From Streptomyces sp. NBC_00273 (GTDB taxonomy: Bacteria; Actinomycetota; Actinomycetes; Streptomycetales; Streptomycetaceae), in NCBI RefSeq assembly GCF_036178145.1, contig NZ_CP108067.1, forward strand, positions 7,275,001-7,339,000: a stretch of DNA of 64,000 nt. The letters run 5' to 3'. Below are positions 1-10,755 of the stretch, one piece after another (position 1 is the first letter of the stretch; every line of letters starts with the position of its first letter). A program made the translations under genes and the position numbers. The notes under the pieces are model-generated. The model saw nothing but the letters and a program-made list of their open reading frames with translations, had not been told where the DNA came from and searched no databases.

Positions 1-270
1 TACCGATTGCAGACAAACGTTCTGCACGGTCAGCTCATGGGTGGAACGTTGATTAGTTGGCATCTTCGGTCTGATGGTTCTCGAGTACTGCTTCGGCGTG
101 GAAAGAGGAGACGGATGAACGGAGATGCTTGGCACGTTGTTGGGTCCTGAAGGTACGGCCGTAAGGTCATGTCTTCAGTGCCGGCCCCAGTGAAGCATTC
201 CTTAGGGAGTGTGTGATGGGTGGCTGGTCGTTGTTTGAGAACTACACAGTGGACGCGAGCATCTGTGGCC
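1..270 (+). other. 16S-23S internal transcribed spacer (3' part)
   Basis: Spacer in front of 23S rRNA; the 16S gene itself lies just upstream of the window. No tRNA cloverleaf is visible, which is usual for Streptomyces rRNA operons. The last bases (239-260) pair with 3394-3415 downstream of 23S, so this stretch includes the 5' half of the 23S processing stem. Small open frames here are chance frames. Confidence 0.85.
238..260 (+). other. 5' arm of 23S rRNA processing stem
   Basis: The arm from AGAACTA through CGCGAGC is complementary to 3394-3417 downstream of 23S over about 23 bp, with one extra T on the 3' side. In bacteria such stems bring the two ends of pre-23S together for RNase III-type cleavage. 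The pairing is read directly; the nuclease role is family knowledge. Confidence 0.8.
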
Positions 271-3391
<3,121 letters not shown>

Positions 3392-3393
3392 TT

Positions 3394-3417
3394 GCTCGCG
3401 TCCACTGTGTTAGTTCT
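3394..3417 (+). other. 3' arm of 23S rRNA processing stem
   Basis: GCTCGCGTCCACTGTG followed by TTAGTTCT is the reverse complement of 238-260 with a single bulged base. It lies just after the 23S 3' end and separates 23S from 5S. Confidence 0.8.
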
Positions 3418-3493
3418 GAAGCAACGAACAGTTGCTGGTTTCTAGAGCTAGAACATAACTACAAAGTGTGCTTGTTCGCTCGAAACCGATAGG

Positions 3494-3612
3494 GTTTCGG
3501 TGGTCATAGCGTTAGGGAAACGCCCGGTTACATTCCGAACCCGGAAGCTAAGCCTTTCAGCGCCGATGGTACTGCAGGGGGGACCCTGTGGGAGAGTAGG
3601 ACGCCGCCGAAC
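3494..3612 (+). rRNA. rrf: 5S ribosomal RNA
   Basis: About 119 nt beginning GTTTCGGTGGTCATAGCG and ending with the paired 3' strand around GACGCCGCCGAAC. It contains the conserved CCGAACCCGGAAGCTAAG segment of loops B/C. It is the last gene of the rRNA operon, about 100 bp after 23S, and is followed immediately by a strong terminator. No tRNA follows. Confidence 0.95.
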
Positions 3613-3620
3613 AATCTTTC

Positions 3621-3668
3621 AAAGGACCCTTGGTCCAGCGTTCAACGCTGGACCAAGGGTCCTTTTTT
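3621..3668 (+). terminator. rRNA operon terminator
   Basis: A near-perfect inverted repeat of about 20 bp per arm (AAAGGACCCTTGG... against CCAAGGGTCCTTT) with a short loop around 3641-3645, ending in a run of Ts. Classic intrinsic terminator directly downstream of 5S. Confidence 0.93.
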
Positions 3669-3754
3669 GTTTTTCACCTCTTTACGCCGAAGCGCGGCCA
3701 TGGGTTGGTTGCGCGAGAATGACTAGCGGTACCCCGAAGACAGGAGTCACACCC

Positions 3755-6022
3755 ATGTCCAACTCTCCCGACGATCGTCCGGAGCGCGAGCCTCGTCGCA
3801 ACGACGGCGGTGACAGGGGCGGCTACCGCGGGGGCCGTGACGACCGTGGCGGCGACCGTCCCCCGTTCCGTCGTGACGACCGTGGTGCCAGTGGCCGGCC
3901 GTCCAGCAGCGGTGGCGGTTTCCGTCGCGATGACCGTGGTGGCCGTCCCTCCGGTGGTGGCGGTGGCGGTTTCCGCCGTGACGACCGCGGTGGCGACCGT
4001 CCCTCGTACCCGCGCCGCGATGACGACCGTGGTGGCCGTCCCTCCGGTGGTGGCGGTGGCGGTTTCCGTCGCGATGACCGCGGTGGCGACCGCCCCAGCT
4101 TCCCGCGCCGCGATGACCGTGGTGGGGACCGTCCCTCGTACCCGCGCCGCGATGACGACCGTGGTGGCCGTCCCTCCGGTGGTGGCGGTGGCGGTTTCCG
4201 TCGCGATGACCGCGGTGGCGACCGCCCCAGCTTCCCGCGCCGCGATGACCGTGGTGGGGACCGTCCGTCCTACCCGCGCCGTGACGATGACCGTGGTGGG
4301 TTCCGTGGCGGTCGTGACGACCGTGGCGGCGACCGTTTGTCTTACCCGCGTCGCGATGACCGCGGTGGCGACCGTCCGTCCTACCCCCGTCGTGATGACG
4401 ACCGTGGTGGGCGTCCCTCCGGTGGTGGCGGCGGCTTCCGCCGTGACGACCGTGGCGGCGACCGTCCGTCGTACCCGCGCCGTGACGACCGCGGTGGCGA
4501 CCGTCCGTCGTACCCGCGTCGTGATGACGACCGTGGTGGGTTCCGTGGCGGTCGCGATGACCGTGGCGGCGACCGTCCGTCGTACCCCCGTCGCGATGAC
4601 CGTGGTGGGGACCGTCCCTCGTACCCCCGTCGTGACGATGACCGTGGTGGGTTCCGTGGCGGTCGTGACGACCGTGGCGGCGACCGTCCGTCGTACCCGC
4701 GCCGTGATGACCGCGGTGGCGACCGTCCGTCGTACCCGCGTCGTGACGATGACCGTGGTGGGTTCCGTGGCGGTCGCGATGACCGTGGCGGCGACCGTCC
4801 CTCGTACCCGCGCCGTGATGACGACCGTGGTGGGCGTCCCTCCGGTGGTGGCGGCGGCTTCCGCCGTGACGACCGCGGTGGCGACCGTCCGTCGTACCCC
4901 CGTCGTGATGACGACCGTGGTGGGTTCCGTGGCGGTCGTGACGACCGTGGCGGCGACCGTCCGTCCTACCCGCGCCGCGACGACCGCGGTGGCGACCGCC
5001 CGTCGTACCCCCGTCGTGACGACCGCGGCGGCGACCGCGGTGGTTACCGTGGTGGCCGTGACGATCGCGGTGGTGACCGTGGTGGCTACCGTGGTCGCGA
5101 TGACCGCGGCGGCGACCGCGACTTCCGCGCGGACCGTGACCGGGACCCGGTCAAGCGGCTTCCGATCGACGAGGACGTCACCGGCTTCGAGATCGACGCC
5201 GATGTGCGTCAGGAGCTGCTGAGCCTGCCCAAGGGCCTGGCCGAAGAGGTCTCCAAGAACCTCGTCATGGTCGCGCGGCTGATCGACGAGGAGCCCGAGC
5301 AGGCGTACGCGTACTCGCGCATCGCCCTGCGGCTGGCCTCCCGCGTCGCCGCTGTCCGCGAGGCCGCCGGCTTCGCCGCGTACGCCACGCAGAAGTACAG
5401 CGAGGCCCTCGCCGAGTTCCGCGCCGCCAAGCGCATGACCGGCTCGGTCGAGCTGTGGCCCGTCATGGCCGACTGCGAGCGCGGCCTCGGCCGTCCGGAG
5501 CGGGCGCTGGCCATGGCCGGCGAGCCCGAGGTGCAGAAGCTGGACAAGGCCGGTCAGGTCGAGATGCGTCTGGTCGCGGCCGGTGCCCGGCGGGACCAGG
5601 GGCAGCTCGAAGCGGCCATCGTGACCCTGCAGAGCCCGGAACTGGCCTCCAACTCGGTCCAGCCCTGGACGGCACGCCTGCGGTACGCCTACGCCGACGC
5701 CCTGCTGGCGGCCGGACGTGAGGACGAGGCGCGCGAGTGGTTCGGCAAGACCCTCGAAGCGGACAAGGACGGGGCCACCGACGCCTCCGACCGTCTCGCC
5801 GAGCTCGACGGTGTCGAGTTCGTCGACGCCTCGACCGACCTGTCCGACCTCGCCGAGGACGAGGACGACGACGATGAGGACGACGAGGACGCGGCGGAGA
5901 TCGCCGCGGCCGAGCGCGCCTCCGACGTCGCCGAGTACTACGACGAGGACGACGAGGAGTACGAGCCGCTGGAGCAGTCCGAGGCCGACGCCGACGCCGA
6001 TGCCCAGGGCGACAAGGCCTGA
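3755..6022 (+). CDS. DDRGG-repeat protein with C-terminal TPR-like region and acidic tail
   Basis: A 755-residue protein starting at ATG 3755 behind AGGAG (3742-3746). The open frame extends upstream, but into 5S, so this start is preferred. Residues about 18-455 are low-complexity Arg/Asp/Gly sequence built from units such as RRDDRGGDRPSYP and GFRGGRDDRGGD, interspersed with RPSGGGGGFR. Residues about 460-690 are alpha-helical, with the spacing of tetratricopeptide repeats (for example AYAYSRIALRLASRVAAVREAAG). The last 60 are strongly acidic (DEDDDDEDDEDAAE). No enzyme motif is visible. RGG-rich sequence in other proteins binds RNA; that role and any partner are inference here. The gene stands alone between the rRNA terminator and a convergent terminator. 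Confidence 0.92.
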   Translation: MSNSPDDRPEREPRRNDGGDRGGYRGGRDDRGGDRPPFRRDDRGASGRPSSSGGGFRRDDRGGRPSGGGGGGFRRDDRGGDRPSYPRRDDDRGGRPSGGGGGGFRRDDRGGDRPSFPRRDDRGGDRPSYPRRDDDRGGRPSGGGGGGFRRDDRGGDRPSFPRRDDRGGDRPSYPRRDDDRGGFRGGRDDRGGDRLSYPRRDDRGGDRPSYPRRDDDRGGRPSGGGGGFRRDDRGGDRPSYPRRDDRGGDRPSYPRRDDDRGGFRGGRDDRGGDRPSYPRRDDRGGDRPSYPRRDDDRGGFRGGRDDRGGDRPSYPRRDDRGGDRPSYPRRDDDRGGFRGGRDDRGGDRPSYPRRDDDRGGRPSGGGGGFRRDDRGGDRPSYPRRDDDRGGFRGGRDDRGGDRPSYPRRDDRGGDRPSYPRRDDRGGDRGGYRGGRDDRGGDRGGYRGRDDRGGDRDFRADRDRDPVKRLPIDEDVTGFEIDADVRQELLSLPKGLAEEVSKNLVMVARLIDEEPEQAYAYSRIALRLASRVAAVREAAGFAAYATQKYSEALAEFRAAKRMTGSVELWPVMADCERGLGRPERALAMAGEPEVQKLDKAGQVEMRLVAAGARRDQGQLEAAIVTLQSPELASNSVQPWTARLRYAYADALLAAGREDEAREWFGKTLEADKDGATDASDRLAELDGVEFVDASTDLSDLAEDEDDDDEDDEDAAEIAAAERASDVAEYYDEDDEEYEPLEQSEADADADAQGDKA
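3810..5120 (+). repeat. In-gene tandem repeat array encoding DDRGG units
   Basis: Imperfect tandem units of about 39 nt and larger composites, with the core CGTGACGACCGTGGTGG varying mainly at third codon positions (CGT/CGC, GAC/GAT, GGC/GGT). The variation keeps the protein unit, so the array is kept at protein level. Whole blocks, such as the RPSGGGGGFRRDDRGG block, recur almost unchanged, pointing to recent duplication. Confidence 0.9.
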
Positions 6023-6030
6023 GGCACGGT

Positions 6031-6080
6031 GACATGAAGAAGGGCGGTACCCCGACCGGGGTACCGCCCTTCTTCATGTC
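6031..6080. terminator. Bidirectional terminator between convergent genes
   Basis: Perfect 23-bp inverted repeat: 6031-6053 (GACATGAAGAAGGGCGGTAC...) against 6058-6080, with loop GACC. It lies between the stop of the repeat/TPR gene and the stop of the minus-strand DUF1015 gene, so it can serve both. Confidence 0.9.
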
Positions 6081-6089
6081 CGGAAATGG

Positions 6090-7361
6090 TCAGCCCAAGC
6101 CGCGCAGGACCAGGCCGGTGGCCGGTTTCGGGCCGAAGGACGTGGACTTGCGGGGCATGGTGACGCCCTGGCGGGCCAGGTCCCGTACGACTTCCTCGCG
6201 TACGGGATGCAGCAGGACCGCCGTGCCGCCGTGCCGCTCGGCCATGGCCACCGTGGACGCGGCGTCGTGGATGTACGTGATCTGGTCCGGCGCGTCCGGG
6301 ACGTGCCAGAGGGCGTCGAGCAGGGTCGCGTGCAGGACGGTGGCGTCCAACCGGCGCCAGGCCTCGGGGCGGTCGTGGCGCACCGTGGTGTCGAGGAGCG
6401 CCAGGTCGGGGTCGGTGACCAGGTGGAAGGCGCCGTCGCCGGCGATCAGGAAGGCGTTGCCGCGTTCCGAGGCGTCCGCGAGGGTGTCCAGGGCCAGCGG
6501 GAGCGGTCCGGCGACCGGGCGGACGCGGAAGTGACCGTCGAGGGCAGCGAGGGCGTCCGCCACCGGGAGGCGGCGCAGCATCCGGTGGATGGCGCGGACC
6601 TGCAGCGGATAGCGGGCGGTGTCCACGAGGAGGACCAGGCCGAAGTCCCAGGCGGTGGGGGAGTCGTGCTCCTCCTGGAGGCGCAGGTACGTCGCCCAGC
6701 GGTGGTGGCCGTCGGCGATGAGCGCCTGCCGGTGGCTGAGGTCCGCCATCACGGTGGCGAGCTCGGCCGGATCCGTGATGGCCCACAGACGGTGCTGGAA
6801 GCCGTCCTCGGTGGTGGTCGACAGGAGCGGGGCGAGCTGGGCGGTCCGTTCGACGACCGCGGCCGCTCCCGTGCCGGGGTCGTCGCCCCGGTAGGTGAGC
6901 AGGAGGGGCTCGAGGTTGGCGGAAGTGGCCCGCATCAGACCGGCCCGGTCGGTGACCACGTCCGGCATGACGTCCTCGTGCGGCAGGACGATGCCGGCGT
7001 CGGCGGTGGACAGGGCGAGGGCGCCGATGAGGCCGCGCTGGAGCAGGCCGGCCCGGCGCTGCTCGTACACGTAGAGCGCGGGCTCGGGGTCGGCGCTGAG
7101 GATGCCCTGGGCGAGCCAGTCGTGCAGGGTGCGCGCGGCCTGCTCGTTGCGCGCGGCCGGGGTACCCGCCTGCGGGAGGATCAGGCGGACGATGTTGTGC
7201 GGGTCGGCGGATTCGAGGTGGTCGACTCCGTCGGGACGCACGACCACGTCGTACGGCGGCGAGGTGACGGCGGCGAGGCTGCCGACACGCTCGGGGACGT
7301 AGCGCAGGCCGTGGAACGGGATCAGGCGCAGCCCGTGCTCCGCAGTACCAGATGTGGTCAT
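6090..7361 (-). CDS. DUF1015 family protein
   Basis: A 423-residue protein starting at ATG (7361 on the minus strand). It shows the DUF1015 pattern: an N-terminal PFHGLRYVP segment followed by SPPYDVV (residues about 14-40), a DPHNIVRL segment, and later the IADGHHRW motif and a YPLQVRAIHR-like stretch. The family is widespread and conserved in bacteria but I know of no firmly agreed function for the actinobacterial members. No signal peptide or membrane segment. It converges on the repeat/TPR gene and is divergent from the HAD gene about 110 bp away. Confidence 0.88.
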   Translation of the reverse strand: MTTSGTAEHGLRLIPFHGLRYVPERVGSLAAVTSPPYDVVVRPDGVDHLESADPHNIVRLILPQAGTPAARNEQAARTLHDWLAQGILSADPEPALYVYEQRRAGLLQRGLIGALALSTADAGIVLPHEDVMPDVVTDRAGLMRATSANLEPLLLTYRGDDPGTGAAAVVERTAQLAPLLSTTTEDGFQHRLWAITDPAELATVMADLSHRQALIADGHHRWATYLRLQEEHDSPTAWDFGLVLLVDTARYPLQVRAIHRMLRRLPVADALAALDGHFRVRPVAGPLPLALDTLADASERGNAFLIAGDGAFHLVTDPDLALLDTTVRHDRPEAWRRLDATVLHATLLDALWHVPDAPDQITYIHDAASTVAMAERHGGTAVLLHPVREEVVRDLARQGVTMPRKSTSFGPKPATGLVLRGLG

Positions 7362-7432
7362 TGGTGCATGGTAAAACGCGTCTCGCCATGCGGGATGATC
7401 GGGGCAGTACGGAATCGGACAAGGTCGATCTC

Positions 7433-7452
7433 CCCCCAGCTACCGCTGGGAG
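7433..7452 (+). repeat. Dispersed intergenic repeat (copy 1)
   Basis: The 20-mer CCCCCAGCTACCGCTGGGAG is identical to 11662-11681. CCCAGC and GCTGGG can pair as a small hairpin. It sits in the leader of the HAD gene. A variant beginning CCCCCAGCTACC lies at 56846-56857. Confidence 0.75.
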
Positions 7453-7475
7453 TGGCCCCAAGAGGAGCGGACAGG

Positions 7476-8546
7476 ATGACCCGGCAGAGCAGGACCAGTC
7501 CCGCGGCGAGTGAGCAGAGCCTGCACCAGGCGTACGACACCGCCCTGCTGGATCTGGACGGGGTGGTGTACGCGGGCGGCGTGGCCATCGCGCACGCGGT
7601 GGAGTCCCTGGCCACGGCCCGCGCGGACGGGATGCACCTCGCGTACGTCACGAACAACGCGCTGCGGACGCCGGACGCGGTCGCGGAACACCTGGGCGAG
7701 CTGGGCATTCCGACCGAGGCGGCCGAGGTGATCACCTCGGCGCAGGCGGTGGCCCGGCTGATCGCGGAGCAGGTGGAGCCGGGGTCGAAGGTGCTGGTGA
7801 TCGGTGGGGACGGACTGCGGGTCGCGCTGCGCGAGCGGGGTCTGGTGCCGGTGGAGTCGGCCGAGGAGGAGGGGCTCGCGGCGGTCGTCCAGGGGTACGG
7901 GGGTCCCGACCTGCCGTGGGGGCGGTTCGCCGAAGCCTCGTACGCGATCAACCGCGGGGTGCCGTGGTTCGCGTCGAACACCGACCTGACGATTCCGGGT
8001 GCGCGGGGGATCGCGCCGGGCAACGGGGCCGCGGTGGAGGTCGTACGGATCGCCACGGGTGCGGAGCCGCAGGTGGCGGGCAAGCCGCTGCCCCCGATGC
8101 ATCGGGAGACGGTGCTGCGCACCGGGGCGGAGCGGCCGCTGGTGGTGGGGGACCGGCTGGACACGGACATCGAGGGCGCCTTCAACGGGGAGGTGGACTC
8201 GCTGCTGGTGCTGACCGGGGTCACGGACGCGGAGCAGCTGCTGCGGGCCGAGCCCCGGCACCGCCCGACCTATGTGGACCGGGATCTGCGGGGGTTGCTG
8301 GCCGGGCAGCCGGAGGTGGAGCCGTTCGCCGAGGGGTTCCGCTGCGGTGGCTGGACGGCGGTCGCGACGAACGGCGGCGTGCTGGAGCTGCGCGAGGCCG
8401 GAGAGGCCGGACTGGGCGGGGAAGCCGGGGAAGCGGGGGATCCGCTCGACGGGCTGCGGGCGCTGTGCGCGGCGGCCTGGACGGTGGCCGGGGACGGGGT
8501 CTGCACCCTCGATGCGGCGAAGGCGCTGGCCAGGCTGGGTCTTTAA
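7476..8546 (+). CDS. HAD superfamily (subclass IIA, NagD-like) phosphatase
   Basis: A 356-residue protein starting at ATG 7476 behind AGAGGAG (7461-7467). The frame is open far upstream but that overlaps the DUF1015 gene on the other strand. Motif I is DLDGVVYAGG (nucleophile Asp26, Asp28), motif II region VTNN (58-61), and the C-terminal metal motif is GDRLDTDIEGAF (about 225-236). This layout, with a cap between motifs II and III, fits the IIA subclass that includes NagD and p-nitrophenylphosphatase-like enzymes acting on small phosphate esters. The substrate cannot be read. About 75 residues follow the HAD core, Gly/Glu-rich in part. It ends 50 bp before the iron-transport operon. Confidence 0.9.
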   Translation: MTRQSRTSPAASEQSLHQAYDTALLDLDGVVYAGGVAIAHAVESLATARADGMHLAYVTNNALRTPDAVAEHLGELGIPTEAAEVITSAQAVARLIAEQVEPGSKVLVIGGDGLRVALRERGLVPVESAEEEGLAAVVQGYGGPDLPWGRFAEASYAINRGVPWFASNTDLTIPGARGIAPGNGAAVEVVRIATGAEPQVAGKPLPPMHRETVLRTGAERPLVVGDRLDTDIEGAFNGEVDSLLVLTGVTDAEQLLRAEPRHRPTYVDRDLRGLLAGQPEVEPFAEGFRCGGWTAVATNGGVLELREAGEAGLGGEAGEAGDPLDGLRALCAAAWTVAGDGVCTLDAAKALARLGL

Positions 8547-8579
8547 GGGCCGTCCGGGGGATCCGCCCGTGCGGAAGGT

Positions 8580-8594
8580 AGGTTAGCCTAACCT
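8580..8594. promoter_or_regulatory. Iron box (DmdR/DtxR-type operator)
   Basis: AGGTTAGCCTAACCT is a 15-nt palindrome around one central base and matches the actinobacterial DtxR/IdeR/DmdR consensus TTAGGTTAGGCTAACCTAA closely. It ends two bases before the GTG start of the permease gene and overlaps the likely -10 (TAGCCT, 8584-8589). An iron-loaded repressor bound here would block the promoter. Confidence 0.88.
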
Positions 8595-8596
8595 GC

Positions 8597-9664
8597 GTGT
8601 TGGTCGAGAGTCCCCCTGAACCCGAACGGAGCGCGGCGCCCGACGAGGGCGCCGACGCCGCCGTAGCCCGCCCGCGCCATGCCGCGCGCGCCGCCGGTCT
8701 GCTCGCCGCTCTCGCGGTGCTGGCACTGATCGCCGTCGTGAGCATCGCCGTGGGCGCCAAGCAGATGTCCCTGGACGAGGTCTGGCACGGCCTGTTCGCC
8801 TACGCGGGTACGCCCTCCGACGTGGTGGTGCGGGATCTGCGGATCCCGCGCACCCTGCTCGGGCTGATGGTCGGGCTCGGACTCGGCCTGTCCGGTGCCG
8901 TGATGCAGGCGCTGACCCGCAACCCGCTGGCCGAGCCCGGAATCCTCGGCGTCAACGCGGGTGCCGCGGCCGCCGTGGTCTCCGCGATCAGCTTCTTCGG
9001 CGCGAGTTCGCTGAACGAGTTCGTGTGGTGGGCCTTCCTCGGAGCCGCCTTCGTCTCGGTCCTCGTGTACGTGCTCGGCGGTAGCCGCAGCGCGACCCCG
9101 GTGCGCCTCGCGCTCGCCGGTACGGCGGCCAGCGCGGCGCTCGTCGGCTACATCAACGCCGTGCAGCTGATGGACAGCAAGGCGCTGGACAAGCTGCGCT
9201 TCTGGACGGTGGGTTCGCTGGCCTCGGCCAACATGGACACCGTCCGGCAGGTGGCCCCCTTCCTGCTCGTCGGCGCGGTGCTCGCGCTGGTACTGGGCCG
9301 GCCGCTCAACGCGATGGCGATGGGCGACGACACGGCGCGCGCGCTGGGCGCCCACCTGACGCGGACCCGGATCGGCGCCATGGTCGCCATCACCCTGCTG
9401 TGCGGTGCGGCGACCGCCGCCTGCGGTCCCATCGTGTTCATCGGGCTGATGGTCCCGCACCTTGTCCGGGCCTTCACCGGTCCCGACATGCGCTGGGTGC
9501 TCGCGTACTCGGCCGTTCTGTCGCCGGCCCTGCTGCTCGGCTCCGACATCATCGGCCGCGTCGTCACCCGGCCCGCCGAACTGCAGGTCGGCGTCGTGAC
9601 CGCGCTCATCGGCGGCCCGGTCTTCATCTACCTGGTTCGGCGCAAGAGGATGGCCCAGCTGTGA
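8597..9664 (+). CDS. Iron-siderophore ABC transporter permease (FecCD family), first subunit
   Basis: A 355-residue polytopic membrane protein of the FecCD/BtuC type. It has an N-terminal cytoplasmic tail, about nine hydrophobic segments, and the family signature around RIPRTLLGLMVGLGLGLSGA and TRNPLAEPGILGVNAGA. The coupling region GDDTARALGAHL is near residues 236-247. The GTG start at 8597 lies directly after the iron box and has no Shine-Dalgarno sequence, so the mRNA may be leaderless. It overlaps the next permease by four bases (GTGA). The iron box gives the substrate class: ferric siderophore uptake is the natural reading; the exact siderophore is unknown. Confidence 0.92.
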   Translation: MLVESPPEPERSAAPDEGADAAVARPRHAARAAGLLAALAVLALIAVVSIAVGAKQMSLDEVWHGLFAYAGTPSDVVVRDLRIPRTLLGLMVGLGLGLSGAVMQALTRNPLAEPGILGVNAGAAAAVVSAISFFGASSLNEFVWWAFLGAAFVSVLVYVLGGSRSATPVRLALAGTAASAALVGYINAVQLMDSKALDKLRFWTVGSLASANMDTVRQVAPFLLVGAVLALVLGRPLNAMAMGDDTARALGAHLTRTRIGAMVAITLLCGAATAACGPIVFIGLMVPHLVRAFTGPDMRWVLAYSAVLSPALLLGSDIIGRVVTRPAELQVGVVTALIGGPVFIYLVRRKRMAQL

Positions 9665-10755
9665 CCGCGACCGCGACCACGACCGTGACCGCGCCCGACA
9701 CCCCCCGCAAGGGCCGTCGGTCCGGCCCCCGTCCGCTGCGCCTGCCCGGCGGGCTCTCGTTGCGCGTCGAGCGGCGCGCCCTGACCGTCGGGGTGCTGCT
9801 GACCGTTGCGGCGCTCGCGATGGCCGTCTTGCTCATCGGCACCGGCGACTTCGAGATCGCGCCGTGGGACGTCGTACAGACCCTGCTCGGCAACGGCACC
9901 CCCGCCACCGACTTCATCGTCAACGACCTGCGGCTGCCGCGGGTCCTGGTCGCGCTGCTCGTCGGCGCGGCGCTCGGCATCTCCGGAGCCGTCTTCCAGT
10001 CCGTCTCCCGCAACCCGCTGGGCTCCCCGGACATGCTCGGCTTCGGCTACGGCTCGGCGGTCGGCGCTCTCGTCGTCATCATCCTGTTCAAGGGCGGCGC
10101 CACCGAAGTGGCCGTCGGCGCACTGGTCGGCGGTCTGCTGGCCGGAGTCCTCGTCTACCTGCTCGCCTACAAGCAGGGCATCCAGGGCTACCGGCTGGTG
10201 CTGGTCGGCATCGGCGCCTCCGCCGTCCTGATCGCCGTGATCCAGTACCTGATCACGAAGGCCCAGCTGATCGAGGCCACCCGTGCCATGGTCTGGTTGA
10301 CCGGCTCGCTGGCCGGCCGGGACTGGGCGCAGGTGTGGCCGCTGCTCGCGGTGTGCGCGGTGCTCTTCCCGCTGGTCCTCGGGCAGGGCCGGGCCCTGCG
10401 GATGATGGAGATGGGCGACGACGCCGCGTACGCGCTCGGGGTGCGGGTGGAGCGGACGCGGATGCTGCTGATGCTCGCGGCGGTCCTGCTCACCACCGCG
10501 GCGAGCGCTGCGGCGGGGCCGATCAGCTTCGTCGCGCTGGCCGCGCCGCAGCTGGCCCGGCGGCTGACCCGCTCGCCCGGCGGGAACCTGGTGAACGCCG
10601 CCCTGATGGGCTCGGTGCTGCTGATGGTGTCCGACTGGGCGTCGCAGCGGGCCTTCGGCTCCGACCAGCTGCCGGTGGGCGTGGTGACCGGCCTCGTCGG
10701 CGGTGTCTACCTGCTCTGGCTGCTCGTCACCGAGCGCAAGGCGGGACGTATATGA
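9661..10755 (+). CDS. Iron-siderophore ABC transporter permease (FecCD family), second subunit
   Basis: A 364-residue second FecCD permease, starting at GTG 9661 inside the stop of the first (GTGA). A basic, Thr-rich tail precedes the first hydrophobic segment. The FecCD signature is RLPRVLVALLVGAALGISGA with SRNPLGSPDMLGFGYG, and the coupling helix is GDDAAYALGV (about 254-263). The two permeases are paralogues and would form a heterodimeric channel. Its stop overlaps the start of the ATPase gene (ATGA), so the three are almost certainly one translationally coupled operon. Confidence 0.92.
   Translation: MTATATTTVTAPDTPRKGRRSGPRPLRLPGGLSLRVERRALTVGVLLTVAALAMAVLLIGTGDFEIAPWDVVQTLLGNGTPATDFIVNDLRLPRVLVALLVGAALGISGAVFQSVSRNPLGSPDMLGFGYGSAVGALVVIILFKGGATEVAVGALVGGLLAGVLVYLLAYKQGIQGYRLVLVGIGASAVLIAVIQYLITKAQLIEATRAMVWLTGSLAGRDWAQVWPLLAVCAVLFPLVLGQGRALRMMEMGDDAAYALGVRVERTRMLLMLAAVLLTTAASAAAGPISFVALAAPQLARRLTRSPGGNLVNAALMGSVLLMVSDWASQRAFGSDQLPVGVVTGLVGGVYLLWLLVTERKAGRI

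Noticed and set aside
3810..5222. A 470-codon frame overlapping the DDRGG gene, encoding a Thr/Val/Ala/Arg repeat protein.
   Set aside because: It is the +1 reading of the same DNA repeat; it has no ribosome site, and codon variation is at the third position of the DDRGG frame, not of this one.
5463..6077. Arg/Pro-rich minus-strand frame opposite the end of the TPR gene.
   Set aside because: Typical antisense shadow of a high-GC gene, and it includes the bidirectional terminator.
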